From NCBI GenBank assembly GCA_944472155.2, contig OX235271.1:91277256-91341255 (forward strand): 64,000 nt of DNA, read 5' to 3'. Origin of the DNA: Trichobilharzia szidati (Eukaryota > Platyhelminthes > Trematoda > Strigeidida > Schistosomatidae). The translations under genes and the position numbers were made by a program. This document shows, piece by piece, positions 47,701-56,093 of the stretch. The first letter of the stretch is position 1. The number at the start of each line of letters is the position of its first letter. A model generated the notes under the pieces. It was not told where the DNA came from, searched no databases, and saw nothing but the letters and a program-made list of their open reading frames with translations.

Positions 47701-50700
47701 CCATGGTTGCCTATACGCCATGACTTCTTCATTTTCACATGATCTTCTCTGTGTCACTGTCAGATCAACATCCAAATTGTCTTTCCGTAGTGCGGTTCCA
47801 TCCAAAGATCTGTCACGTGATACCTTCAAAATTTCTGATGTTGATGGTGGTTGATGTTTGTTTTTGTTGGTTAAGTATCTTTGTCAACTCTGTCTTCTCC
47901 ATATTCACCCGATGTCCTGCCTTCTGTACCTACCTCTTCTACAAAATTGTTGGTTTCTGACTGTAGGTCATCAATTTTTCGTGGTATTAGATATCGATAA
48001 TCCGCAAAGTCCATATCTTCTTGAATCTTTTCCCAGGCAAACGCGCACCCGCCTTTTTGCTTCCCACCACCTGTTACATGATCTATTCCATCGCGCCCGT
48101 CTAGTTTACTAGTGTACTAGGTGGTCCTAAGCCTGAGAAAATAGAGATGACAGGCTCAGTTAAGTGTCTAACAAACCAAGCAGTAGCACTAAGTAGTACA
48201 ACAAAAAACCTGAAGGATGAAATGGAACAGATGGAAGAAGATTTGGTATCAAATAACTATCCTATCAAATTCATTAGGAAGATCAGACAGGGTCAGAAGC
48301 AAAATGAAAATAATGGGGAAACTAATAATGATAACATAAATAAGAGAGAATATAAAGCATCTACAGTTCTACCATACAAGGAGGGGACATCTGAGGCCCT
48401 ACGTAGGATTCTCAATAAAGCCAGAATTAGGGTGGCATTCAAACCTACAAACTCACTCAGAGACAAGCTCTGTAGGCTAAAGGACCCGGTGGACCCAATT
48501 AAGCAAAATAATATAATTTACAAAATAACTTGCAATGACTGTGAGTGTGGTCAACTACATAGGTCAAACTGGTAGATCAGGAGTAGTGAGATTATCAGAA
48601 CATAAGAATTCAGCTAAGGTAAGAATGGTTGATCCCACGAAGATAAGTAATTTAGAGAAAAACTCAGCAATCGCACTGCATGCATTAACACACAACCATA
48701 CAATAGGGTGGGACAGAGTCAAAATTCTAAAAAGTAATATAGGTAGGTGGAGAGAGAGATTGATTACTGAATCCTTGTTCGTCGAGTCTACACCCAACAT
48801 GTGCAATAGGAATGACTCATCACTCATACCGGAAATATGGAAAATACTACTACCAATCAGGTCAAGCGATGGAAAATAATGGAATTATATAAACGAAGTT
48901 AGAAAGTTGTATGAGTACCTTGATATGATTATGAGCAATAAATTGTGCTCGAAACGTCATCAGTAAATATTACTGTATAACACTGTGAGACTTTATCAAA
49001 ATAAATTTTACCCGCAAAGGAAAATAGAGAAGGTTGCAACCCTACATCGGTAAATCAACCTGATCGTTACAAAAACATAAATTAACAGAAATAATATAAA
49101 AAACTAATTAATGTACGAATATTTATTCATAACTTAAAGTACGACAAAGTGCCGACTGAACTGTGTCAACTTAAGAGCATTGAAACTCGAAAATGATTAA
49201 TTTTCACAAAATGATGAATCAAAACGTATTTCTAACTACCTGAAATTACACATAACTAACCTTCATTATTCACTGCATGTCAATCTGACTACTATATATT
49301 TTATTTATGTTCTTCTTACACGTATACATATGGTGTCTACAAGTGGATGACTGACACTGTGCTTAAATCAGATCATTACATTCCCTTGCTCAACCAATTT
49401 CTTGTTATTGTAGGTTATTGTTATTGAAGGTTCTTTGCCTAAATACACTGTCTCAAGCGTAGGTATCATTTTCATGAAGTCTTTCTATAATACTGTTTGA
49501 TTTGTCACAGAGATAAATCAATAGACAGGAAGCTATAATTAATAGAGGTTTCATCTTTTTAACGGGTTGATTATTAGATCTCATCCGTTATGTTTTCGAC
49601 AGGGTTGAGTTATTCTTTTGAGTTTTCCCATTTACGCTTGATTGATTAGGAAATCATAAGACTCCATATTTTTATAATTTTGATATTAATGTGTATTTTT
49701 CGTGTCGTCATTTTTAAAAAGGAAATGATTATCTTATTTGTATAATTTATTGATGTTTAAGACAATCATTTTTTTCCTGAAGTCTGATATTTCATCATTT
49801 ATTCTCCTTAAATAGTTTCAGTCTCTAAATATTTCAGATAATTGACTCCTACTGAGTTTTACGTAAGTGTTGACAGTTCAGGATGAATGTTTAGACGTTT
49901 TCTACTACTTATTTTAATAGGCTTCAACCTTACTTCAAAAGAATAATTGAGACAAGTATACTGTGACGAATTCAAAATATATTTACAGATTCCTTCTACA
50001 AATAAAATCAACAGTAGATATAATCCAGTTTATTTATATTTTTATCTGCAGTTTTAAATTGTCAGATTAGGCGGAAAAAATATTTTCAAGAAATGGTTAG
50101 TGAGGATAAGATTTGTTTTTACGAGTCTGATCACGAATTGGTAGAAGTTAGAATTCATGGGTCATTGTATCGGGTCCCGGTTTCTGAATGATATACTAGC
50201 TCGCCTTGTAACCGGGAGGTCCTGGGTTCGAACCCCATTGGATGCCGATGATTCCTAAAACTAGGGACAAACAGCCGTCCAGTACTCCCTGGTTTTCGAT
50301 ACTTCTCTAACTGATATCAATCTATAGTCAAACTTGGCAAAAACATAACTGTTTACAATGTGTTGTCCACAAAAAGCGGTTTATTCCAATGGATAGTCAG
50401 ACATTTTATTATCCCACAGTAATCTAGTTACAGTAGGCTAAGCAAACTATTTTTAAATGATTAAGCTGGCGAAGAGAAGAAGATAAATCAACGAACGAAT
50501 TTTCAAGAAGGATGCTATTCCGTGTTACATCCTTCGAAATCCTTTCGGGAACATTTAAGAACCTATTTGAATAAAAAGACTACTATAAATGGTAATTTCA
50601 ACACAACTTAGCAGTAATTTAGTGTCTGCACAGCCTAAAACATCAACTGGAATAAAGTTATGTGTTACTACATCCTTTATGAAATGAACACATCCAGTAT

Positions 50701-53700
50701 AGAATTATCAACTTCCGAAGTAACGTGATACTACCCTTTTCACTCACGATTAGCTTGTCGTTATTTCACTAACCTGTGACAGCTAATAATATTACTTCAC
50801 TATCTGATGTTCCGAAACGTTTTGCTAAACGGTAAGATTTGAATTGTGCGTCGGTGGCATAGCGGTTAGGACGCTCACCGACCATGCACATGGTCCGGGG
50901 TTCGATCCCCGGCCGACGCACACCTTTACTTCGCTAAGCCAGAAATAATGCTGGTGAAGAGGAAAGGTTGGGCATGAGGCTGGCAACCCCATCCTGTAAA
51001 ATAAACTCTGCTACAGAAACTTCAAGCCACTAGCTTGAAGCCCTATGTTCCCCTAGGGAAAGTGAAGGAAAAAAAAAGATTTGAATCACCTTCAAACGTA
51101 TACAAAAGTATGAAATATGCCAACTAACTATCATTCCCATAGTAGCATTTAAGTCTTTTCCTTTGGAAACATTTGGGATTACCAAGTGTTAGTTTGTGGG
51201 GATTTGATTAGTGTCAAGTCTGATCATTTACAGAATCACTGAAAACCAGGGAGTACTGAACTGCTATTGCACCCTAGTCTGGGAATGTTCAGCTGTACAC
51301 GCCCATCAACCCAACAGGAATCAAACCCAGGCCCTACAGATTACGAAGCGACATCGTTAACCATTCACCTACTGGGATGGAATCTAATAGCCCATCAATT
51401 CTGTCTTGTGTCAGTTCGTAATTTTCAGCGCAAGTCAGTGTCATCCTCTGACCCAACCTGGTGAATCCCACCAGTCATGACCTCTCACTAGGATTCTAGG
51501 CAACTTAAACAAGTTGTCAGTCATTTGTAAACAGCAGATTAGTTTTCGAATGTTAGATTTTGGCGATTTTATTGGTGTGAAGATTGATCACGGATTGATA
51601 TCAATTATTGTGACTTCATGTGCATGTCGTAATTAAATATTTTTAAGAAAGTTTCTCTAGAAACGTTAATATAAGAAAATTTTATTTTTGTTTTGCTATT
51701 GAATGAATTTATTTTGCCTTTGTTTAACTCAGAAAAAAAAAGAACAACAATATTGAAAGAAAGAGATCAATAAATAACCACTTGTAGTAAGTGCCATTAT
51801 TTTTGACTTTTTCTCTATCTAATAAGTGAATAAGGTCAAATTGTTTCCCTAGAGAACACCAAAATATCAGTTCAGTGAGACATCAAAGGATGATAATTAT
51901 TATGAGAGACAGATTTATTAAATGCATTGTAAGATATTGATGAGCTATTCAGTAATCTAGAACAAAGAACGAAAGAACATCCATCATTCTTTTTTTGTCA
52001 AAAATCATATTTTTATTGGAAATTTCTTGACTATTTCATACAACCTATTCCCTTTAATTAGTTTGACCAAAGCAAGAAACAACATATTTGCTAGTATTTT
52101 CTTTCTTCATTGTTGTTTCGAGTGGGATATATCGAAGTGTTCGATACTTGTAATTACCTCTCACTAGCTACCTCTTCTGTGACTAAAGATACTCATTTTA
52201 AATTTCAGAAGACTGAATACTTAACAAAGAACACTCCTTTCACTAAGTTCTTCACCCGGATATACAGCTATATGTCCATAATAGTTAGATAATAATTTAT
52301 ATTGACAAAATTGGTGTTTTTAAGTCACATGGAATCATCAAGATCATAATTTCAAGAAGTATACGTGAATAGATTGTTAACAGATTACAGTTCAATACAT
52401 GTTTACATGATAATATGCGCAATGGCCTATATAACTGGCTCACAGGAGCGTTGGTCTTCAAAGGTACAAGAGGAGGTATCTAGCTTGAGTACCTCATCTT
52501 TCAGTTGAGCAATCATCACGACCAGTCGTGTAGAAAATATGACCTATAGTTTAACAGCACCAAATGTTTCTTCAATAGATTTTCTTAGCTTGCTACGTCA
52601 CCTTCGAATTGCAGTCGCATATATTAAGCCTTCTTATCTACAGATACAGAACAGTTCTTTTAGACTTTTTTGGCCATTTGTTTCATGATGAACTCTTATG
52701 GATAGTTATTTTCAATTAAGGTGTCATATACAATCTTAAGTTCATCTCCCGTTACATCTTCTTCTTCTGTACTGGAAAGGAATACAGCTGTGAAAATGTG
52801 TATATCGTCCTGTCCATGTACTTTCCTTATGCAAATTTATTTCTAAATTGCCATCTGGTTTTCTTGTGAGAAGGACATCTAAGAAGGCAATTCTCCTTTG
52901 GGACTCTTCTTCATATGTGAATTTGATAGCTGGATGGACGTCACTGAATTGAGCTTATCTATCATTCATATGAAGTTTATAATCAGTATGAATATCATTC
53001 ACTATGAACATTTGTCACCAGCACTCATCACAATATATTCGTTTTTATTCATAACTATTTACTTTGGAAAACTGATGTTCAGTTTAGTATTACATTCATG
53101 TATATTATCATATACGCATGTTTTGAACTATGATCTGCTAATGATCTCCGCTCATATAACTCCTGAAATTTCAATATCAGTAATTCGATTTTGTTTTTAA
53201 AAATAATAATCGCAATAATTCTCTAATTATTATGGATATATAACTGTAGAGCCTGATGAAGAACTAATCGGAACGAATATTCTTTCTTCAGTAATCAATC
53301 TTGTGAATACTAAATAAAGAGAATTTAGGAAATGACATTCCAGAATGACACTCATTAAAATTCCTATATCCCTTTGTTCTTATGATAATGTCATGTTCTT
53401 GTTTAACTGCCTAAACAACTTAAATTATACTTCTGGTCATCGTCTATGTTAATGTTTGATTACTGATATTAAAAGCTGCTTTTCTAACAAGTTATGAAAC
53501 ACAGCTGTCCATTATTACGAAGTGGAAACCAATCGCGAGCTATTTAGAAGTGCAAATTCATGCCCTAGTGTACGATGGTATTTCAGACAGTCAGATTTAG
53601 CGATGCGAACATTACGACTCATGCATATAAATATTTCACATGTCATGAGAAGACATATTAGCAGTGAACCAGTGAGTTTAAGATACCTTACGACGTAGAT

Positions 53701-56093
53701 CATGATATAATATCACTGCATAAACATCTGGATAATAATAAGAATATCAATTGTGTACATTCCATTTATAACTTACCGGCCTCTTTTGGAGAAAATTGTT
53801 CCCGATATAAAGACATCTTTGTGAATGGTTCCTTACTTCTTACAATTTCATCTGTCCTCCTCCATTGTTTATGCCTTGAATCATAATCATCAATAAGCCA
53901 ATCTCTTGGTTGTTGATTAAGCAGATTTGTCAGTGAACCACTGAAATTTTCAAGTACATCTGTTTTCTGTCTTGCGTTTACAGAGGAAACAGATTTCGAC
54001 TTTTCACCCAAATCCCAGTTAAGCGTACTTCTGTATGCAGAAACCTTTGTAAAACAGATTGATGAAAGAAAATATGCAAACCTGTCTACAATAAAAGAAA
54101 CCAATTAGGATGTCAAACGTTTGTCACTATCGTAGAACCGATGCGTGAAGTATGACAGAAAATCTTAATTGGGATAACAAGTATCAGGTAATCAACCAAT
54201 AATTACAGATTTAGAATTTGAATAGAACACAAAACAGTCGTTGAAGTTGCAAGCGAAACCTCATATCTCCAAGTCACACACTTTAAGTGTTAATTGTTCA
54301 TAACGACCATATATTTTGTGAAAAATAAATTTGCAAGTGATTCGACTATCGTGATGAATCCTGTTAGATAAAAATGAAAGTACAGACCAAGTTGAGAGTA
54401 CTAAGTTTCCGTAAATACTAGCAAAGTTTCCTATCCCTCTCTTCCAACAGTGAAGTGTGAGTCGAAAGCTGCTCCTTTGTGTATCACAAAAGAAACAGCT
54501 TGACGTGAACTAATGTTTAACTCATCAACTGACTACACCTAAGAAACACCGCACTGCGTGTCTACTGACTTCACATTCATGTTAATATTACTGAGAGAAA
54601 ATTATAGGTATACCGGAGCAACGCCTACGTCCAACTTTCCTGGGATGCAAGTGAACTGTTAAACTGGTTTAAAAAAGGCAGTTGGGTAGATATGATCAAA
54701 ATGCCTCAGTAACTGAGACAAACATCACATAATGATACATGAAAAGGGGAAATTAGAAGTATCTGTAAGTGAAATAATGTCCTATTGTTGAAACAATCCA
54801 CATTTCAACTGAAGTAATTAAGATTTTGACTGAGTGGAATGGTTTAAAATGTAAGAGTAATTAGCTGTTTAAGATAAGAGCGGACAGTGTGTGATGTTTT
54901 CTGAACTCTGATATCTCTCTGTAGAAGTTTCATTCCCTAAATTACTGGGATCAAAGGAGTTATAAACATCAACGAGTGGCTGACTAACGTAAAACCTTAT
55001 CTTTGGTCTCAGTGCACACAGATAATGGCAATAAAAACACTAATTGAAAACTATCCGAGTTTTGAATTATATAAACTTAAAATGAGTATGATAATTTCTA
55101 GAAGCATGAAATTTGGACGAAATCGTAATCACTTGACGAGCAGATATAAACCGAACTGTCATCTACCCGCTTCAAGTAGTTCAAGGATCATCAAGACAGT
55201 TAATAATCTCAATACTGACACGAAAAATATCAACAACTTTTGTAAATGCAACCATTTTATAATAAAGGTTTTTGTATTTCCCAATGAATGAAAAACAAAA
55301 CGATATTGTTTTTACTGACGTTTCGCTATTTAATGCTAATAGCTTTATCAAAGTATTATTAAACCGGAATTTACAAAATCTCAGCATATATATAACAAAC
55401 AGTGAGGGGGTGAGAAAATAGACATTTTAAACCATTTTAACCTAAAAGTTAAAGAGGTAAGGGTGACATGTCTTTCTGTTCACTTGAAACTTGATAGAAT
55501 TTGAAGAATAGAGAAACAATAACTCAGTACTCATAGAACTTGTTAACATACTACACCTGTTAGTGAAGTTAGCGTTATTGATGAAACATCAATGATGAAT
55601 GTGAATAAGATAAAAAATAACACTGAATTTAGAGATAAACAATGAAATACCAAGATTGTTCTTGTTGTTATTTTACCTTCGGTTTATAACTTCGTGCTCG
55701 AATTCCCTCAGGCTCTGTTTTTCTTGATGTCCCTGGATGCCAGTGATAGTCCAGTCTTTGCAAACTTTGCAAGTCAAAATAATCGGGATCTTTAATCCAC
55801 AAAGGTTGACTAAGTAGATGTCTGGAACTCTGAATTTCTACTGACATATCCAGCAGACTGAAAAATCAAAGTAAGTTGTGTTATTTAGAATCAGGCATCA
55901 AGTGTTGAGTAAAACTGTATCTTGTAAATACCACTCACTTGTGATCGGCAATAGAAATCAGATATGAGTGTTACTTCTAAGTGTTACCCTTTTAACATGG
56001 TTGTTTTTATCACAGCAGTCAGTAACTCAAGCCTATGCATCTTGGATAAGCGAAGATTTCACTTACGCCTGAACAACTGGTACTTTTTCTAAA
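41454..56093 (-). CDS. multi-exon host gene, Y-x-x-x-F/Y repeat protein, function unknown
   Basis: Five minus-strand exons join without breaking frame: 56,093-56,067, 55,857-55,677, 54,044-53,777, 44,436-44,288 plus 43,680-43,504 (across the gap), and 41,780-41,454 with the stop. Donors are GTAAGT at three of four introns. About 375 residues are visible; the first codon needs two bases from an unseen upstream exon. The protein is hydrophilic, with no signal peptide or membrane segment. It has repeated short motifs (SLYREQF, SVYTHEY, TTYREDF) and Trp/His-rich blocks (LDYHWHPGTSRKTEPEG; RDWLIDDYDSRHKQWRR). Such YxxxF/Y motifs recall stabiliser-of-axonemal-microtubules and microtubule-inner proteins, but I cannot place it in a family. 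Introns are stuffed with PLE, SINE and RTE relics. An alternative start is trans-splicing at the second exon, giving MSVEIQSS. Confidence 0.72.
41781..42058 (-). other. host gene intron sequence
   Basis: Part of the last intron (41,781-43,503). AT-rich, no element recognised before the tail fragment at 42,060. Confidence 0.45.
42060..42205 (+). mobile_element. RTE/SINE 3'-tail fragment in intron
   Basis: Reads GAAAAGGTTGGGTGTGAGG, ATACCATAGCTATTGAAAC, GAAGCTCAATGTTTCACC, the same tail as the SINE at 50,848 (AAGGTTGGGCATGAGG, GAAGCCCTATGTTCCCC). No head or coding region. Confidence 0.55.
42442..43215 (+). mobile_element. Penelope-like element relic in intron
   Basis: 42,685-42,930 encodes RTREHLPVCINKD, NSSILDHLMQTRHKANIEEF and LSIIYRESNKLPN, the C-terminal half of a PLE GIY-YIG nuclease. 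The YIG block upstream is missing. Downstream, after an AT-rich 3' UTR, 43,140-43,200 reads CCTGATGACAG, GATCGAAAAG, CTTTGTTCGTTAATCAG. This matches 53,255-53,290 and resembles a decayed PLE hammerhead (CTGATGA, stem, CGAAA). The ORF at 42,442-42,678 is not placed. Confidence 0.68.
43504..43787 (-). CDS. host gene exon, downstream part (left of gap)
   Basis: The non-redundant coding part is 43,504-43,680; 43,681-43,787 duplicates 44,288-44,394. Encodes EMIPQKVMPTPSAETKEDF, NRDPFKSTTYREDFQKH, NGPVMCRKLAPKLKMSN, ending phase 0 at a consensus GTAAGT. Joined to the right part with one copy of the overlap removed, the exon is 326 nt, and start and end phases match its neighbours. Confidence 0.78.
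43788..44287. other. 500-N assembly gap inside an exon, probably spurious
   Basis: Exactly 500 Ns. The 107 bases left of the gap (43,681-43,787) are repeated right of it (44,288-44,394) with one mismatch, so the two contig ends overlap. See the first finding. Confidence 0.9.
44288..44436 (-). CDS. host gene exon, upstream part (right of gap)
   Basis: Acceptor TGTATGACAG, then ATCGCG; the first two bases complete a GAT codon with the previous exon. Encodes RVQPVKPVHEPLKTSEKF, SVYTHEYTPKPIVLD and KYRKICLPL up to the edge of the N-run. The last 107 bases (44,288-44,394) are repeated at 43,681-43,787 on the other side of the gap. Confidence 0.78.
44437..44928 (-). other. host gene intron sequence
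   Basis: Start of the 9.3-kb intron between the gap exon and 53,777. AT-rich, nothing recognised before the SINE at 44,930. Confidence 0.4.
44930..45232 (+). mobile_element. HS hammerhead-SINE in intron
   Basis: 5' part GACAAATACTCGCCGATGAC, then GAATTCATGGGCCACTGAG, A-box side TCCCAGTGGCTAAATAGTC, CTTGCAACCGGGAGGTCCCG, and GTACTG-ATGAAGA-GCCC, loop, CTAGTAC-GAAAC-AGCC. The tail CTCTAACTGATATCAG ... CCAATCAAATCCCTACAAA is kept. Core position 3 is A instead of C and the cleavage triplet is lost. Confidence 0.75.
45233..46205. other. intronic AT-rich stretch, nothing recognised
   Basis: No element or exon was recognised. Confidence 0.35.
46210..47115 (-). mobile_element. Penelope-like element with inverted termini
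   Basis: The minus ORF at 46,996-46,595 encodes an Asn/Asp-rich tract, TYKEGTSEALRRILSKAGIK, AFKPTNSIRNKLCRLKD, then NLVYLISCNDCQVKYIGQTS and AVRLAEHKN: the linker and the Cys-x-x-Cys/YIGQT block of a PLE nuclease. The frame ends where Thr-Glu meets a stop. About 130 bp at 46,225-46,362 recur inverted at 46,985-47,115. Each copy contains GATATGATTATGAAC, a hairpin closed by GAACA/TGTTC, then CGAAACGTCATCCAG, which is hammerhead-like. The element lies in a host-gene intron. Confidence 0.8.
46870..46985. repeat. (ATT/ATC)n low-complexity tract inside a PLE ORF
   Basis: An imperfect triplet tract reading TTATTATTATTATC-type units on the plus strand, encoding poly-Asn/Asp on the minus strand within the PLE reading frame. 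Confidence 0.75.
47116..47608. other. intronic AT-rich stretch, nothing recognised
   Basis: The minus ORF at 47,057-47,323 is a shadow continuing out of the PLE terminus. Nothing else was recognised. Confidence 0.35.
47612..48115 (-). mobile_element. degenerate RTE-like LINE with internal deletion
   Basis: The plus strand starts TATTATTCCCTTGGGTTCTG, the reverse complement of the family 3' end. It then jumps at about 47,835 to the thumb/IEKTE region (minus: ATGGAGAAGACAGAGTTGAC) and on to GGACTTTGCGGATTATCG near 47,995 (minus), which encodes MDFADYR and corresponds to the FADD block. The tail domain between is deleted. It is directly followed by the PLE at 48,130. Confidence 0.68.
48130..49020 (+). 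mobile_element. Penelope-like element, nearly open nuclease region
   Basis: 48,147-48,575 encodes NLKDEMEQMEEDLVSNNYPI, a Lys/Asn linker, LPYKEGTSEALRRILNKARI, AFKPTNSLRDKLCRLKD and NIIYKITCNDC. One frameshift at about 48,540 then leads to VNYIGQTGRSGVVRLSEHKN, SAIALHALTHNHTIGWD and ESLFVESTPNMCNRNDSS, ending at 48,879. This is a whole PLE linker plus GIY-YIG domain apart from the shift. The 3' terminal region has GATATGATTATGAGCAA, TGTGCTCGAAACGTCATCAG (48,920-48,960) with a perfect 5-bp GAGCA/TGCTC stem. The RT is absent (5'-truncated). Confidence 0.82.
48915..48985 (+). ncRNA. hammerhead-like motif in PLE 3' terminus
   Basis: ATGATTAT precedes a GAGCA...TGCTC stem, followed by GAAAC, GTC and ATCAGT. 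Upstream TTGAT can pair with ATCAG as stem I. The 3' half (GAAAC-GTC with a 2-bp minimal stem III) fits PLE hammerheads. The 5' core is ATGATTA where CTGANGA is expected, so activity is doubtful. The same motif occurs at 26,595-26,630 and in both termini of the PLE at 46.2-47.1 kb. Confidence 0.45.
49021..50105. other. intronic AT-rich stretch, nothing recognised
   Basis: No exon or element was recognised. Confidence 0.35.
50110..50345 (+). mobile_element. HS SINE with deletion in the hammerhead core
   Basis: GTCTGATCACGAATTGGTAG, GAATTCATGGGTCATTG, GGGTCCCGGTTTCTGAATG, CTTGTAACCGGGAGGTCC, TGGGTTCGAACCCCATTGG (a well kept B-box), then a shortened core GCCGATGATTCC, CTAGGGACAAAC-AGCC-GTC-CAGTAC. 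The stem I 5' strand and part of the core are deleted; the 3' strand CAGTAC and GTC remain. Confidence 0.72.
50346..50845. other. intronic AT-rich stretch, nothing recognised
   Basis: Nothing was recognised. Confidence 0.35.
50846..51080 (+). mobile_element. chimeric SINE: T1 tRNA-like head with RTE-like tail
   Basis: The 72-nt head 50,848-50,919 (GCGTCGGTGGCATAGCGG, GGGGTTCGATCCCCGG, acceptor ends GCGTCGG/CCGACGC) is nearly identical to those at 9,799 and 33,835. The rest differs completely from those copies: CTTCGCTAAGCCAG, GAGGAAAGGTTGGGCATGAG, CTGGCAACCCCATCCTGT, GCTTGAAGCCCTATGTTCC, CCTAGGG, then an A-rich end. That tail resembles the RTE 3' end. The T-arm (CGGGG/CCCCG) is perfect and the anticodon arm is replaced by GACCATGCACATGGTC. 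Confidence 0.8.
51187..51545 (-). mobile_element. HS hammerhead-SINE, near full length, in intron
   Basis: The minus strand has a 5' part from about 51,545, A-box side CCCAGTAGGTGAATGG, the B-box remnant GGTTTGATTCCTGTTGG, and the core GTACAG-CTGAACA-TTCCC, loop, AGGGT-GCAAT-AGCA-GTT-CAGTAC. The core has C at position 8 and GCAA in place of GAAA. The tail is AATCCCCACAAACTAACAC. Confidence 0.72.
51546..52685. other. intronic AT-rich stretch, nothing recognised
   Basis: A short HS-tail-like piece (TGAAGATTGATCACGGATTG) lies near 51,580-51,600. Nothing else was recognised; the ORF at 52,110-52,292 has no domain. Confidence 0.35.
52690..53320. mobile_element. Penelope-like element relic: RT piece and 3' terminus in opposite orientation
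   Basis: On the minus strand 52,945-52,690 reads VHPAIKFTYEEESQRRIAF, LDVLLTRKPDGNLEINL, HKESTWTGRYTHFHS, PLE reverse-transcriptase motifs downstream of the catalytic block. From about 52,950 to 53,320 the plus strand matches the 3' UTR and terminus of the PLE at 42.4-43.2 kb (CTGATGTTCAGTTTAGTATT; TGTAGAGCCTGATGAAG; GAACGAATATTC). The two halves are therefore inverted relative to each other, as in PLE insertions with a 5' inversion. Confidence 0.65.
53321..53776 (-). other. host gene intron sequence
   Basis: AT-rich, just downstream of the donor of exon 53,777-54,044. Nothing recognised. Confidence 0.4.
53777..54044 (-). CDS. host gene exon (third visible)
   Basis: 268 nt, phase 0 to phase 1. 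The acceptor is CTGTTTTACAAAG; a stronger-looking TGCATACAG 14 nt further in would break the frame at once, so I reject it. Encodes VSAYRSTLNWDLGEK, a Ser/Asn-rich linker, PRDWLIDDYDSRHKQWRR, and FTKMSLYREQFSPKEA. The donor is GCCG followed by a consensus GTAAGT. Confidence 0.78.
54045..55676 (-). other. host gene intron sequence with a PLE hammerhead-like motif
   Basis: The intron between exons 55,677-55,857 and 53,777-54,044. Mostly unrecognised AT-rich DNA. The plus ORF at 55,025-55,291 has no domain. 55,305-55,360 holds the motif listed separately. Confidence 0.45.
55308..55358 (-). ncRNA. hammerhead-like motif (PLE type) in intron
   Basis: The minus strand reads AATACT-TTGATAAA, a 6-bp stem GCTATT/AATAGC, GAAAC-GTC, AGTA. 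TACT pairs with AGTA (stem I), stem II is perfect and the GAAAC-GTC half is canonical. The 5' core has T for C at position 3 and A for G at position 8. Probably the terminal repeat of a decayed PLE; no PLE coding sequence is recognised beside it. Confidence 0.45.
55677..55857 (-). CDS. host gene exon (second visible)
   Basis: 181 nt. Acceptor TGATTTTTCAG, donor GAAG followed by GTAAAA. Encodes LLDMSVEIQSSRHLL, SQPLWIKDPDYFDLQ, RLDYHWHPGTSRKTEPEG and RARSYKPK, ending in phase 0. It has no stop in this frame, while the first frame has one. Contains the first internal Met, which could be the start if the transcript is trans-spliced to the acceptor just upstream. Confidence 0.75.
56067..56093 (-). 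CDS. 27-nt micro-exon of the host gene
   Basis: The acceptor is TTTCTTTAG on the minus strand, and the donor immediately after is a perfect GTAAGT. Read in the phase fixed by the next exon it encodes LEKVPVVQ plus two bases that join T of the next exon to give Ala, continuing into LLDMSVEIQ. The smooth coding junction and both consensus sites support it. It is short enough that chance cannot be excluded. Confidence 0.55.

Noticed and set aside
50848..50919. A functional tRNA gene
   Set aside because: Acceptor and T-arm are good, but the anticodon arm is a self-complementary hairpin without a 7-nt loop, the D-stem has a mismatch, and the same head recurs on SINE bodies.
54031..54032. Alternative acceptor TGCATACAG for the exon at 53,777
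   Set aside because: It would put a TAA four codons in, when joined in phase to the previous exon. The acceptor at 54,045-54,046 keeps the frame.
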